The notes: generated by a model from the sequence alone, not told the origin. A stretch of 64,000 bases of DNA from Lepidurus packardi (GCA_023053545.1 JAKZAN010000006.1:253001-317000); one strand, 5' to 3'; counted from the stretch's first letter, positions 37,701 through 50,350 are shown. Numbers and translations are program-made.

Positions 37701-38329
37701 TTGGTGGTGGTACTGGAGACGGCGGGCGACACTGGGTTGCTCGACGCCGTATGGCGGTCGGAAGGTAAGGACCACTCACTGAAGCCCGTATTGGAGATGG
37801 CGAAGACAGAGGGCATAGACGAGACCAGTCGACAGGGGGCGTTGTGGTAGGAGGCTTCGAATTGGCATTTGTCCAGGGTGTTGGACGAGTCCGGGACACT
37901 GCAATAGCGTTGTAAGCTGAGGTAATTGTCTGTTTTGTGGTGGCCGGTCCATAGACTGCCGCCCTTGAGTTGCTGAGCCGCGTCGTAGCGGCTGTTTTCC
38001 TCCTCGGCTGACACCTTATGCGGGTCAAAGAGCGTGGCGGCCGCGTCGTCTTTGGCAGCCTGCAAGTTCAGATGAGCGAACGCGGGGGCGTCATTAGCCT
38101 CACGGTGACTCTCTTCCTTAACGAGTGAACTTTCCGAGTAGAAACACGATTTGAAGGTGTTGCTTTCCTCGGCCTTGATGATGTGATGATCCTCGTAAGG
38201 CGCTTTGAAACTTTTCTCCTCGTACGGAGTACACGAATCCATTATGGGCAGTTTGCAGACCTTGAATTCCGCCACCCTTTTCCGGACACACAATTGGCCG
38301 CCAATTTGCTGGTGTACTTCTTCCAGACG
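28795..38329 (-). CDS. MYT1: MYT1-family CCHHC zinc-finger transcription factor (5' partial)
   Basis: Eleven in-phase exons: 38329-37699, 34250-34178, 33195-33155 (41-nt microexon), 32976-32779, 32702-31913, 31841-31694, 30958-30861, 30786-30530, 30461-30239, 29984-29856, 28989-28795; about 927 codons. Four CCHHC fingers in two pairs. Pair one: [26 protein letters not shown] and [24 protein letters not shown], linked by [17 protein letters not shown] as in MYT1 fingers 2-3. Pair two: [26 protein letters not shown] and [26 protein letters not shown]. Between them is the long Ser/Tyr/Asn-rich central region. The first exon is an acidic N-terminal region beginning at an acceptor, so the real start lies further right, not found. 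MYT1 proteins bind AAGTT-type sites and promote neuronal differentiation. The end is ambiguous: TACAG|GTAAAAG is a good donor, yet reading through gives an immediate TAA (28793-28791). The last fingers and coiled coil of vertebrate MYT1 were not found. Confidence 0.93.
29065..29440. repeat. 78-bp tandem repeat, about 5 copies, MYT1 last intron
   Basis: The unit includes ATTAGCAGAAATCTACATT, CTGCAGTTATACGAGCAAAG and a TACTGTATTTTGTAAAATA stretch. Starts near 29083, 29161, 29239, 29317 and 29396. Period 78 is a multiple of three, so a repetitive open frame appears on the minus strand ending just before the last MYT1 exon; it is a by-product. Confidence 0.85.
31062..31500. repeat. About 148-bp A/T-rich tandem repeat, about 3 copies
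   Basis: TATATTCGCAGTAATTCATG recurs at about 31066, 31214 and 31363. Each unit holds TTATTACTG..GCAGTAATAAATC, AAGCTTAATATAAGC and several AAATATATTAATAC blocks. It lies in the MYT1 intron between exons 31841-31694 and 30958-30861. Confidence 0.88.
34251..37698. other. Largest recovered MYT1 intron
   Basis: About 3.4 kb between the first recovered exon and the first finger exon. No coding exon is recognised. The right part (37020-37480) carries the GCTCAACARTGAAATC motif and short direct repeats. Confidence 0.5.
37020..37480. repeat. Degenerate repeats with GCTCAACARTGAAA motif
   Basis: GCTCAACAGTGAAATC at 37031 and 37080, GCTCAACAATGAAATC at 37224 and 37356, GCTCAACAGCGAAC at 37471, and inverted copies CATTGTTGAGTGACTTTGG at 37165 and 37292 and CATTGTAGAGTGAC near 37412. 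Direct and inverted copies alternate with about 130-bp spacing, so folded structures are possible. Confidence 0.7.
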
Positions 38330-40240
38330 CTGCAAATCAAAACGACGGACACTTTTGGAGTTTGTTCAAGAGTTAGAGAATCATTGGATTCGCCAGGCTG
38401 ATTGTCGGAGTGACGGTGATTGGTCGGAGGGGAAGCTTTTAAGGATTACCTGGGTACTGGCCAGTCAGGAGGTAAGGGGTGGTATAAGGGAGGCCAGAGC
38501 GACAGGAAAAGTTGGTCCAGTCCCGGTTATACTCGTCGTTGTGGTCGGTTGATAACGCAGTGCGATGCTTTGATGACCGTTATGGTGTGGCAGCAGGAGA
38601 CAATCGGGACCATCGTCAACAGCCTGTTTCGTGGCTTTTCGCAGGAATGAGAATAATACTCTCGGCTTGGGTATCTAACCGCCGGATCTCTACCATTCCA
38701 GGGGCGGTGAAGAAGGAAGAGGGGCGAATGCGATGAGTGCGATTCTCGATTAGCTGGCTTTGCTTTTACAAACTTGGGGTCCTGGAGTTTACGTCCGTAT
38801 TCACAGCCTAGGAAAGAGAAAGCGAAAAGACAAATTAAGGGACGAATTTGGGGACAGCCAACGCTCGCTTCACAACTTTCAAAACTACATCTTCCAAAGT
38901 TTCCTCCCAAACTTCGGGCTCCTTTTTACCGGCAATCGAAAGCAGGTTAATAGGTTCCAGTCCTTCCAGTACCTTAGGAGCCCAGGATATACATATCGGC
39001 AGCTCTATGGTTGCAGAAATATCTAAATGATTAAATACCTCGCTCTCGCTCTTAGTCGCTCGAACTGGGGAAAATCAATACGTGGCTGATCCAATCCGTT
39101 TTGTTGAAACTCGAAATTTTACCCAAGCGAGGGCCATCATTAAGCGGTAGCTTATTACTGTGCTCTGGTACCGGGAGGTGTACATTTTTTTTTTAGTTTT
39201 TTTTTGTGGGTAATTATTCAGAATCTATGCCGTTTTTCGCGTCACGGGGCCTCCCAAAATCTTACCCCGATTTAGGGAGTAAATACCCCAACTTAAAACA
39301 GATGAACAATCCCAGACATTATTTAAATCGTCCCTTTTTTGTGGATGCAAGGAGCGTTTAATTTTTTTTTCCTGCTGCAGCACTTGGCAGTGGAGCGTAT
39401 TTATTTTTGTTTTTTTTTCTGGGGCTGGAAGAAAGGAAAGAAGTAGATAAATTAGCGGGTAAAAACTCTAGCGCGACTCCTCGGAAGCCTCTGGATTTTC
39501 CTTTTTTGAAAATGTAGTTTCGGGGGAATTTGAATGATCCTTCTATATGTTAAAACGGGGAGTCGGGAGGGATTGTGGTTACAGCGTATAGAGGGCATCG
39601 TTATAGGTAAGAGTGCCAAACCCCGCAGACTTTGGGGGCTGCGCGACTCGCCGGGTACCGTGTTCGAGGGGCTGATTCACAGTCCCGTTGGGATTCCCAG
39701 TCTGGCCTTCCACATGCCCATTCGGGAGTATAATATTCTCCCCGGTGCGTGGAGCCTCCGAGATGGGATTGAAATTCCGATTGCATTAATCCCATATATA
39801 AATTCATTGTCACGGTTTCGGAATGCCGATAGCGCTCAAGCCAAAAGGGAGACGGTGCGGGGCGGCAACAGTGCCGAACTCTCACTTTGCCTTGCTCCTT
39901 TTTTTGTTCTTGCCTCCTTTATTGGAGTTTGGCAGAGGGTCTGTGTATGGAAGACAGTGAAAAGCATTTGCCTGGGATGAAAAAGTGAAGGCGTCTGCAG
40001 AGCGTTGTTGCTGACGCTTGCCCCGAGACGAAGAACGTCAGCCACATTGCCCAGGTTTAGAAAAGCGGGGGGATCTTGAATTGGTAGCGTCCCTGGAGAC
40101 GCGACTTGGGCTAGCTAAACAGGAACAAAAGAGCAAACTTGCTACCCGTTCACCGACATCAATTACCTCTGACCAAATTGACTGTATCATACACGTCTTG
40201 TTTGGGGAGCGCACACCGTCTCTCTCTTGTACCTAAAGAA
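38330..40240. other. Right of first recovered MYT1 exon, no gene seen
   Basis: Upstream MYT1 exons or its promoter may lie here or further right, but I cannot identify a coding exon. The open frames present show no family signature. Confidence 0.4.
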
Positions 40241-40960
40241 CCCTCCCCAACCCCTTAGTCCATAGTTTCACCTCGTAGTCCATAGTTTCACCCCGGAAAA
40301 GAAGGTAGAATCACCGATCTAACTCGTAGTTCAGCTCCCGGGCCCTGGTTTGTCTTTTGCACGTCGACAGACTCAACAAGAGATTGCTCAACAATGAAAC
40401 TAGTAGGCACCCCTTCTACCTTTCTTTCCCTCCCCTTCATAGTCCATAGTTTCACCCCGGAAAAGAAGGTAGAATCACCGATCTAGCTCATAGTTCAGCT
40501 CCCGGGCCCTGGTTTGTCTTTTGCACGTCGACAGACTCAACAAGATATCGCTCAACAATGAAACCAGTAGGCAGCCCTTAGTTTTCACAGCGCCCTTCTA
40601 CCTTCCTTTCCCTCCCCTTCATAGTCCCTAGTTTCACCCCGGAAAAGAAGGTAGAATCACCGATCTAACTCGTAGTTCAGCTCCGGGGCCCTGGTTTGTC
40701 TTTTGCCCGTCGACAGACTCAACAAGATATCGCTCAACAATGAAACCAGTAGGCAGCCCTTAGTTTTCACAGCCCCCTTCTTTCCCTCCCCTTCATAGTC
40801 CATAGTTTCACCCCCAAGAAAGGGATAAGCACCCGACCCTGGTTTGTCTTTTGCACGTCGAAAGACTCGAGAGGTCGCTCAACAATGAAACCAATAGACA
40901 GGCACCCATCCTTCGTTTTCACTGTTGAGCGATAGCCCGTGGGCTAGTGATAGTGATGAG
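40240..40960. repeat. About 180-bp tandem repeat, about 4 copies
   Basis: AGTCCATAGTTTCACCCC begins units near 40258, 40440, 40621 and 40797. Each has CGGAAAAGAAGGTAGAATC, CTCCCGGGCCCTGGTTTGTC, TTTTGCACGTCGACAGACTC, CGCTCAACAATGAAAC and a C/T-rich tail. The units are highly alike, so the array is recent. GC is higher than in the surroundings. Confidence 0.9.
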
Positions 40961-43395
40961 TGGTAGGTCGCAGTGTTCGTGAGCCAGCGTTGGGGTGCAA
41001 ACTACCCGGAGTCACTCAAGAATGAAAAGTAGGCAGGAGGGCCCTTGATTTCCAGTGCTGAGCGGTTGCTGAAAACGTGCTGAACCTAAGTGAGCGTAAG
41101 GGGTAAATAAACCAGGGGCAAGAGTCCTACTTCGGAACGTTTTGTACGGGAAGGTTGTGTTTGCGTACGAGGCGGAATAACTTGGACTCTACTAAGGATC
41201 GTAACGACATGGACTCTACAAGGGGGCCGAATGGGGCGTCAATGGATCTTGAAGTTCTGTGCTTGCACAGTTAATTGTAAGGATAAGAACGCTTATTACA
41301 CGGTGGCACACCTAGCAACCAGGAAGGAATTTCGGAGACTTTGGAATTCGTTTGTCGCTTTGCAACCGTTCAATAAGAGCAAGAATCACCCGCCAGTTAT
41401 GATGGTTGTCCTAGCGACTTTCATTTGTCTTCTCCATTTGGGAGTCATTGCTTCCGAAAAGGAGGACGGACTCTAAAACTCGAGTCGTCTATCTGAACTA
41501 CCTTAACGTATCGTAACTATCTTAACGCGTGTTAAGGAAAAACTGACAGCGATACTACGAGGTGATGTAGCTTATTTGCTCAGGTGCGAGCAAAGGGAAC
41601 CGTGAAGGTATAACGTGACAAGCTTTGACCAGCCGTCGCTGGGAAACAACCAGCGTCATCCCCCCCGTCCCCTTCCAACAGAGGTAGTACAAGGGTACAA
41701 CACCAGGGGTGGAAGGGGGGGAATCAAGCGATGAGAAGTGAAAAGAGACAAGAGATGTTCTTGGCTTCTTAGTGATGGGCTCAAATACATCCCAGACATT
41801 TGAGGGTCCCACTCATCAGCTAATGACAACACAATCCTGAATCATGGAAGCCAAACAGGAGCAAGGGAGAAAAATTCCCTCGTTTGCAGATAGATCTGCT
41901 TGAACCTGAACGAGGGAAATAATGTACAAATACAGCGAAGAGAGAGAGAGAAAGATCGACAGCGTTACCTCCTATTTTTTCTTTTATTTATTATTTAAAA
42001 AGGGGAAACACGTCCAGGCTGTCGTATGTGATATCTTTTGCGGTAATTGAGGCATGACTCAGAAACGCCGAGTTCATTTAGAGCGGCGGAGGTGGCGGAG
42101 CCTAAAGTGTTGATATCGTGTGGGCCAAACGGCAAAACGCGGGCCACAGCCAAACATAATTGAAGTCACCATGTGCGACCATTTAAAGCATTTCGGTTCC
42201 TACCAAAACTTTGCAAAGAGGGAGGGGTTTGAGGGTCAGGACTCATATTTCGCTCGGGGCGGGGGTTGAGCAGCAATACCACCCCGCACACCCTTCTTCC
42301 GAACTTGTGCCGCGTCCAAACTTGCATTTCAATTTCCTTCAAACTCGGCCGTTCTGTGCAGCAATGGCTGCAGTAATATAGGACAAACCTGGTTAGTCTT
42401 TTTTCCTTCGCAGTGTCAAGTTGGGGTTATTTCTTTCCATTTCTGCCGAAAAATAGGAGCAAAGGGCGGCGGCACTTGTCGCGTAGCGTAATTACTGTCT
42501 CGCGCAGAAATAAATCCCCTTAAGATGGGAAAGCGAGCTAAATATCGGGAGGTGCCAACCAAAAGATTCTCCCCACACCCAAGGATGGTGTTTATGTGGC
42601 TGAGGCGGGTTAAAGGAAGTAGAAAGGGAAGAAATAAGAAATACACAAGAACGAGAAAAGCTTCTGAATCCATATTGCTGGTAATTCATGGGTTTAATTT
42701 TGAAAGCGAAAGATATTAGCAATGTATAGGCCGAGCCAGGTTTTGTCCTTCTTTTTCCCCCCTTTTTCATGGCAAAGGAGGGTGGAGGGTAAGTCTTTGA
42801 ATGGGGCAAGGGCAGGTCCCCCCTTCTCTCGCTTGATCCTTTAAAAAGGGATGAAGACTGTGTGTGTGACTCTGGTAGACACATAAAGCATTTCGCTTAA
42901 CCAGAAAGGTCATTTTCCGCCCCTCGGACAATTAAACCGGACCTAACTCGGTGATATGTGAGCAGAGATGGCAACACATTTATAGAACGGATGTGACCGT
43001 GTCTTGGAGATCTTTTAATGTTTTTTGGGTAGCTTCTTGGATAAAATAGCAACGGTGGAAACCAAACTGTTCAGCTATGGAATATTTTTGCTTTATTTTA
43101 TTTTTGTAAAGAAGAGAGAGAGAGGCGAACGAATAGGGTTTTAAGATGGATCCATTTCAATTCCAGGGGTGGGTTTAAAAGGATAGTAGCTACCCCAAAA
43201 AAAGATTTTTTTTAAAAAGTACTTTAGAAGTTTAGGTAATTTCTAAGATGGAGATTTTTTTTCATATTTTTGGTGTTAGCGGTTCAGGAGTTATAAGGCT
43301 TTTAAGTTTCGGGCGTGACGTCACGAACGTGGCGGGGCGCGGCCTGGCTTGTAAGAAGGATCTTTGCCGTGCTTTGAGTAGAAAAAAAACGAACT
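40961..43395. other. Gene-poor stretch, nothing firm
   Basis: Contains isolated copies of the GCTCAACAATGAAA motif (CTCAAGAATGAAAAG near 41016), an open frame of 81 codons at 41231-41476 with a C-terminal hydrophobic segment but no family resemblance, and simple repeats such as GA-rich 41940-41955. Confidence 0.4.
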
Positions 43396-45745
43396 TACTA
43401 ACATCTCAAAGACGATAAGAGCGATTTTCGTATGCTTAAGCATTAGAAATCGACCTTAGTAACGCTAATGCAATAAGGTCGAGTTTTCTATGTTATTGTA
43501 TGGAAATTTCGCCTATAAGTATGTCAAAGACGATAAGGGCGTTTTGAATGTTAAGCATGGAAATATGATCTTAGGAACGCCTAGCTTGCAATAAGGGCGA
43601 TTTTTATATGCTAACTTGGCAAAAATAGACCTTAAGCCCTGGAAACCAGATCTTAGTAACGCCAACCTGCAATAAGGGCGAATTTTCTATGCTAACGTGG
43701 GTAAATAGACCTTAGTAGCATCACACTGTCATTAAGGGCGAAAATCCTATGCTTTGACCCTTGAATTTGTTCCTAAGTATTCCTCAAGTCACTCCTTCCC
43801 TGATAATGTAGCCATGAATAGTGATGGATTAATCATGCGATAAGTGATACGTCTGTGTCATTGGAAAGCTACATCGACCAGTAAAGTTTGGACTGTTTAT
43901 TTCCTTAATAAGCTTAATTTTACTATTTGGCGCATGATGGAAAGGAAAAAGAAATCTAACTAGGACAACTCTAGACTGCTCTAAGTTTTCTTAATGTCAA
44001 ACTGTTCAACCTGTTCTTCTCGTGGCTATTGCTGCAGGTTTCCATGTTTTTTTATTTATTTATTCCTAAGAGAATCTTATTTTATTTATTTTTTCGCAAG
44101 AGGGTGTATTAGGAGGATGTGTCTTAGTTTCAATGATGGTTTTAAAGGTTTCGTGGGGTGCTCTTCAATATCTTTGCATGGAAGAGGAGCCACACAAGCA
44201 AAAAGGGGGGATGGAAGAGAATCTAAAAGGGACGTTGGCTCTATAAAGTCATCAGTGATGATTTTCTTCCCCTTTTGTGAAAGTAAAAGTGCCACACCAC
44301 CCTGGCGCACACACACAGAGCATAGCCACATAGCACAGCACAGCACACAGTGTTTGGACGCTAGCCATCAAAATGTCACGGACGTTAGCTTTGGCTGCTA
44401 TCCATCTCGCAAATGATCTGTCAGGTAAGAAAACTCTGGCGAAGAAGAAGAGGAGAGGATAGGAGGAGAAGAGTTTCAAATAGGCCGGTTTGTGGACCAA
44501 TCAACCTTACATTTTACACAGTTTATCCTTTGAGATATTTTCCGGAGCGTCTATCTCTTTCTTGGTACTAAACCAAACGGAGTACTCTAAAAACACGATA
44601 TTTCCGAATATTTCTGGATTTTTTCTCGAGTTGCATTTCGTCTCCACTTAGTTACGTACTGCGTACTGAAATTCGAGATTTTCCAAGTATATTCTGCGCT
44701 CTAAAGGCGAATTTCTTATGCTATAACTAGAGAAAATAGTCCTTATTTAACATCCAAAGACTTTAAGGTCATTTCCGTGTGTTAAAGGATAGAATACTCG
44801 ACCTTAGTAACACCTTAATACTTTAGGGGCAATTTCAGGTGTTAAAACGAAGAAAGATCGACCTTACTAACACTAAAGAACTATAAAGACCATTACCTAG
44901 TGTTAAAGCATAGAATAGTCGACCTTAGTAACACACCCTTATACTTTAAGGGCAATTTCAAGTGTTAAAACATGGAAAGATCCACCTTACTATCACTAAA
45001 AAACGATAAGGGCCATTTCCATGTGTCAAAGCATACGACCTTAGTAACACCCTAATATTTTAAGGGCGATTTCAAGTGTTAAAACATAGAAAGATCGACC
45101 TTACTAACACTAAAAAACAATAAGGACCATTTCCATGTGTTAAAGCGTGGAATACTCGACCTTAGTAACACCCTAATACTTTAAGGCCAATTTCAGGTGT
45201 TAAACTAAAAAACGATAAGGAACATTTCCATGTGTTAAAGCATAGAATACTCGACCTTACCTAATACTTTTAAGGGCAATTTCAAGTGTTAAAACGTAGA
45301 AAGACCGACCTTACTAACACTAAAAAACGATAAGGGCCATTTCCATGTGTTAAAGCATAGAATAGTCGACCTTAGTAACACCCTAATACTTTAAGGGCAA
45401 TTTCAAGTGTTAAAACATGGAAAGATCGACCTTACTATCACTAAAAAACGATAAGGGCCATTTCCATGTGTTCAAACATAGGAAACTGCACCTTACTGAC
45501 ACCCAAACAGGATGGTTCATTTCGCCATGTTAAATCATAGAAAACTGGGCCGTATTAACATCGAAAAGTTATAAAGGTTGAAGCGTCGAAATCTAGGCTT
45601 TAGTAACAATGAAAAGGGTGGCTTACAGCATAAGGGGGGTTTTCCTATCTGAAAACATAAGAAAATAGACCTCACTAACACCCAAAGACCATAAGGCTGA
45701 TTTTCATATGCTGGATTAATGAAAAGTCGACCTTAGTAACACCAA
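43396..45745. repeat. Dimeric satellite array (about 60 + 61 bp)
   Basis: Monomers alternate: type A has CGACCTTAGTAACACCCTAA, TACTTTAAGGGCAATTTCAA and GTGTTAAAACATAGAAAGAT; type B has CGACCTTACTAACACTAAAA, ACGATAAGGGCCATTTCC and ATGTGTTAAAGCATAGAATA. The A-B order repeats about six times from 44760 to 45480, with degenerate monomers on both sides (43396-43760 and 45480-45745) and deletions inside. No coding capacity. The alternation is a higher-order repeat structure. Confidence 0.88.
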
Positions 45746-47358
45746 ACTTAAAGGTTGGATCAATTTTTTCAATTCGATAAATAATTGTTAATTCTAAAAT
45801 GTCTTCATTTTAAGCATCTAGATGTTCAAAAGTTGATATGAATATTATCTAAACCCTATTCTTCTAAGCTAAACCCTTTTTTTTAAAAAAAAATTAGAGA
45901 AACAAGGAAAGGGGGTAAAAGGGCCAAATTTGAGCTGGGGGCAAAGTTTTTTTCGTTTTTTTATATGTATATTTAACAAGAGAATGAATTTGTGTGTGTG
46001 AGGGAATGCGAGAGAGGAGGGTGTGGAAAGCGATAACTTCTTTCCGTTGAAAAGCAAGACAAGTCTGAAAGACAGGGGCGAAAGCCTCTAATTCCATCAA
46101 AAAATCTACTTAGCTTCGGTTAGAATAGAACCCCCACTAACTAATTTCTTTCTTATGAATGACTTGGTGATAGTGCTGCTCCATGCTGCAGTTATTATCT
46201 CCACGCCATAAAGCTTCTTTTCTCCCTTATGTCAAGAAAAAAAAAACTCGCTGTATAGACACCCTAGCCAGGGAAAATTGCTAAGCTTTTTGGATTCAAC
46301 TGTCATTGTCGCCAGTCCAAATGCTTCCAAGAAACTGAAAGAAATGTCGAAGAAATTGGTTCCAAATTGACTCAAAAGTTGCTTATTTCTATTTTATTCC
46401 TATGCTATTTTTATTTGAGAAAGTAATTACTAAGCAGTATTCCGAAAATCGCTAGAAATTCATAGGGAAATCCCACTTTTCGACACTTGAGCCAAATCGC
46501 AGTAATAGAGAGTAGTTTTCGAGCGTCAGAACCCAAAGATCCCCAATTGGCTTTTTGAAAGCGACGGTATGTATGTGACTCGGACAGTTGTTATGACTGC
46601 AGTAATAGGAGATATTACTGCAGTAATAGAGTGTCTAGATCAGTGTTTCTTGTGCCAGCTAATCATGTTTGGTGTTGGCTTCAAAATTTTGCTTACGTAG
46701 TTTAGAAAACTTTTTTTTTTCTTTGGGGATTATTAATTAGTTTTTTGTTTTTTAAAAAATTGTTGTTATTTTAACATTTTACTCGATTTTACAGGGGGGA
46801 AACTAAGAGGAGGCTCTAAAGTTCGGTCCAAAGTTTCGACCTTTCTGAAACGCCCTATCATCTTTATACTTGACTGGTCATTTCTATAGACAAACCATGG
46901 TAGAGGTTTTCAGCATTGCCAGCGCCTTTCAATACCCCCCAAAAAGTTGAAAACCAGCTACTTAGTACCCCCCGCAGGATACTTAATAGGAAGGCCGTAT
47001 CACCTCCCCATAGCCGGCGGCGATAGTTATACAGTTCACTATAACTGTTTCTGTTCTTAAGATTTCACTGCAAGTGGGTCATTTGCAGTGATGCAAGGAT
47101 GCAATAAAGCTGTGATGCAAGGTTCAGTAATTTTAGTAGACCCGTAGTTTTGTTAGTAATATAATCTATTCAGCTAGAAATTTCTGACTTTTTAGGAAAA
47201 AGAGTGACAGAATTTGGGAAGGCAGAAATTTTCAACAATATTGGAACACAAAGTAATGCAGGATTCAGTAATTTTAGTTGACATTACTTGCATAGTCAGT
47301 AGGTTGATTAGTAATAGAATCTATTGGACTAGAAATGTAATAATTTGTTGAAGGAATT
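45746..47358. other. Intergenic, no gene seen
   Basis: A/T-rich, with CTGCAGTAAT sites paired at 46597 and 46618. No coding or RNA gene supported. Confidence 0.45.
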
Positions 47359-47364
47359 TTGTCA

Positions 47365-47582
47365 GAAATTACAAAGAAATTTTTAGAAATTACAAAGAAA
47401 TTTTTAGAAATTACAAAGAAATTTTTAGAAATTACAAAGAAATTTTTAGAAATTACAAAGAAGTTTTTAGAAATTACAAAGAAATTTTTAGAAATTGCGA
47501 AGAAATTTTTAGAAATTACAAAGAAATTTTTAGAAATTGCGAAGAAATTTTTAGAAATTACAAAGAAATTTTTAGAAATTTT
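47365..47582. repeat. 21-bp minisatellite, about 10 copies
   Basis: GAAATTACAAAGAAATTTTT plus A, repeated nearly perfectly; variants carry GCG for ACA, or G for A. Being 21 bp, it is open on both strands (ITKKFLE on plus, FFVISKN on minus). The open frames are repeat by-products. Confidence 0.95.
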
Positions 47583-48384
47583 TGCAGAAGTGGCGCAAGA
47601 AATTATAAAAATTTTGCAGAAAGGGCACAATTAATTGCGGCCAAAATTACAATAGCAATTGTAACTTTGGGCAGAACCTGCAATCTTTTGTAGAAATTTT
47701 GTCAGGAATTGGAATAGAATTTTTAGAAATTTCGGCAGAAATTATTACAGAAATTTATGAAAATTGAGTGATTTTTACTCACTGTCTATTAGGGAATAGG
47801 AGTTGAAAACTGTATAGAACCGGGCGAAAGTTTGGAAACGCATGTTACACGAGCCATGGCAATATAAGGTCTAGTTTGCATGCCTAAAGGGGGGTAAGGG
47901 AGGCCATTTTTTGTAGTCAGATTCATCCTTCCCACCCCCAGATCGAATAATACTGCGTTAGCAAATAAAGGCCAGTAGGTATCATTAAACAATTGGAACT
48001 TAATTCTTTGCGTTTTTTGCTCCCTGTCCGACGGCAAACTAATTCGGATCAGTATGCTAGATGACTTCGAGGTCAGTGAAATAAACCATGGCGGAAAGGG
48101 GGGGAAGTAATTTATGACAGAAATACTGCAGTAATAGAGCTAGAATTAATAGAATAAGTAGAATTAATTCAAACACTGAAAGTGGCAAGGATTTCTTCGT
48201 AACTGTCCGAGTTTTCAACCCAAATATTCAGTTTCAACGCTTTTTCTAAGAAAAAATATCTTCTTTTCACTTAAAGAAATGCAAGAAATAGACCTAGCAG
48301 AAATACTGTCTACTTTGTAGCTATTACAACACTATTAAATGCCAGACAGTAATTTATATAGGCTATAAGGACTTGTTTAACCTC

Positions 48385-49160
48385 AAAGCACTGAGAATGA
48401 TCCTTATTTATTTAATTTCTTTTGGATTGGCAGAAAATACTGAAGAAATATGACAGAAATAGTAGAAATACAATAGAAAGGAAGTAGAAATCAAGGACGG
48501 TAGAAATCAAGTGTCTAAGAAGCTTTTTAATGCACTAAGAAGTAATTTAGCATAAAAGCGCTGAGAATGATTCCTATTTCTTAAGTTTCTTTTGGATTTG
48601 CAGAAAATATCGAAGAAATGTGACAGAAATAATAGAAATACAATAAAAAGGAAGTAGAAATCAAGTGTTTAAGAAGCTTTTTAATACACTAAGAAGTAAT
48701 TTAGCATAAAAGCGCTGAGAATGATTCCTATTTCTTAAGTTTCTTTCAAATTTGGCAGAAATACGATACGATTTGGCAGAAATACGACAGAAATGAAGTT
48801 TAATGCTCCAAGTAAGTGTTCGATGAGCTTTTCCGTGTCAGGCTCTGATTTTGTTTAAATTTCGGTTTAAATTAATTTTTTTAATTTCAAATTTAGCCAA
48901 AAATACGGAAGAAATACAACAGAAATAATAAAAACACGGTATAAATGAAATTAATGGTAGAATTCAAGTGTGTAAAGAGTTGTTCACTGCTATAGAAGTA
49001 ATTTAGCCTAAAAGCACTGAGAAGGTTCCTTCGCTTCTTTCGAATTTTGCCAAAAAAGCGGAAGAAATGTGATAGAAATACTGCAGAAATCAAGTCTGTT
49101 AAAGACTTTTTCATTGCTATGGAAGTAACTTGGCCTAAAAGCCCTGAGCATGATCCTTAA
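48385..49160. repeat. About 155-bp degenerate tandem repeat
   Basis: AGCGCTGAGAATGATTCC-like starts occur near 48390, 48558, 48713, 49013 and 49139. Units share TTTCTTTTGGATTTGCAGAA, GACAGAAATAATAGAAATAC, GTAGAAATCAAGTGTTTAAG and GAAGTAATTTAGCATAAAAG. Similarity falls off to the right. Confidence 0.82.
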
Positions 49161-50171
49161 ATTCTTCAATGTCTTTCAAATTTGGCAAAAAAAGGGGAAC
49201 AAGTGCGACAGGAATGATAGAAATACGTTAGAAATGAACGGTAGAAATGTAACGGTAGAAATCAAGTGTTTAAGGAGCTTTTAAATGTCAGATTGACCTA
49301 TAAAGGAGGGGCGGAGAAGACACAAGAGGGGCAGCTCGTGTAAGCTTTTGGTCTTCTCACGGTGTCAGGTTCAAGTATTAACATGTCTGTCCGAGTACGT
49401 CAACTATGGAAATCAGCTTAGCACACATACCTGGGGAGGTTATGTATGTTATGTTAATCACTGTAGTCTCACTTTCTTCCTCTTCCACTCTCTCTCTCTC
49501 TCTCTTTGCTCTTGCGGGCTTTCTGTTGTGTGTTGTGTGGGATCCCTTTTCTGGTTCAAGTTCCACACATTTCTGCGCTAGTAATTTCTGTTTCTGTGGT
49601 CTGCCAATGGTAGGTCACTCAAAAAGGGAACACCTTTGGGTCTGTGTGTTCCTTTTGCCTTACGAGTACTCAAAAAGAGGCACACCAACTCCACACTGCA
49701 CCAACACCACTGCACACTTTGAGTTTTTGCAACAATCCAGGCTCCAAACTAACAGATTTTTCAATACGGCCAAAAAAGTTATGCAGGGCTTTTCGGGGGT
49801 AAAATTTACTTAAAGGAAATTTCTGTGCCGCATTTTCTGTCTCGCTTACAAGGATAGAAACAAAAGTGCCTCTTGGCGAAAACGGCTGTTGGAGGGAACC
49901 GAGGTACGTACGTACGCTTCGCTTTCGTCGCGCGCTCTGAGTGTTGCGTGCCTGTGCTTCAGCGCTATATCTACGTCGTGGATATCGTTGGATGTGTCGA
50001 TATGTGGCAAAGGGGGACCTTTATAACCGACTTCCCCGAAACCAAAGCTCTTTGCGTTTGTTTGCATAGAAGGAAATTTTGGGTGGTATTTTACCTCCTT
50101 AGAGTCAGGCAGTCATTTCTGCAGTATTAATTGTTATTTCTTCGCAGTCCTTGCTTGTTTCTGCGTAACTG

Positions 50172-50350
50172 TGCTAACTTATTTTTGCAGTAATATTTTA
50201 TATTTCTGTGGAAATTGTTGTTATTGCTGCAGTTATACTGTGATTTCTGCAGTTTTACTGTGCTAACTTATTTTTGCAGTAATATTTTGTATTTCTGTGG
50301 AAATTGTTGTTATTGCTGCAGTTATACTGTGATTTCTGCAGTTTTCGTCA
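50172..50350. repeat. 89-bp direct repeat, two copies
   Basis: GCTAACTTATTTTTGCAGTA starts at about 50172 and 50261. Each copy contains ATTGCTGCAGTTATACTGTG and ATTTCTGCAGTTTT. Surrounding sequence (50105-50660) is packed with more TTNCTGCAGT sites. Confidence 0.85.

Noticed and set aside
41231..41476. 81-codon open frame with a hydrophobic segment
   Set aside because: No family resemblance, no supporting splice sites or neighbouring exons; length is compatible with chance.
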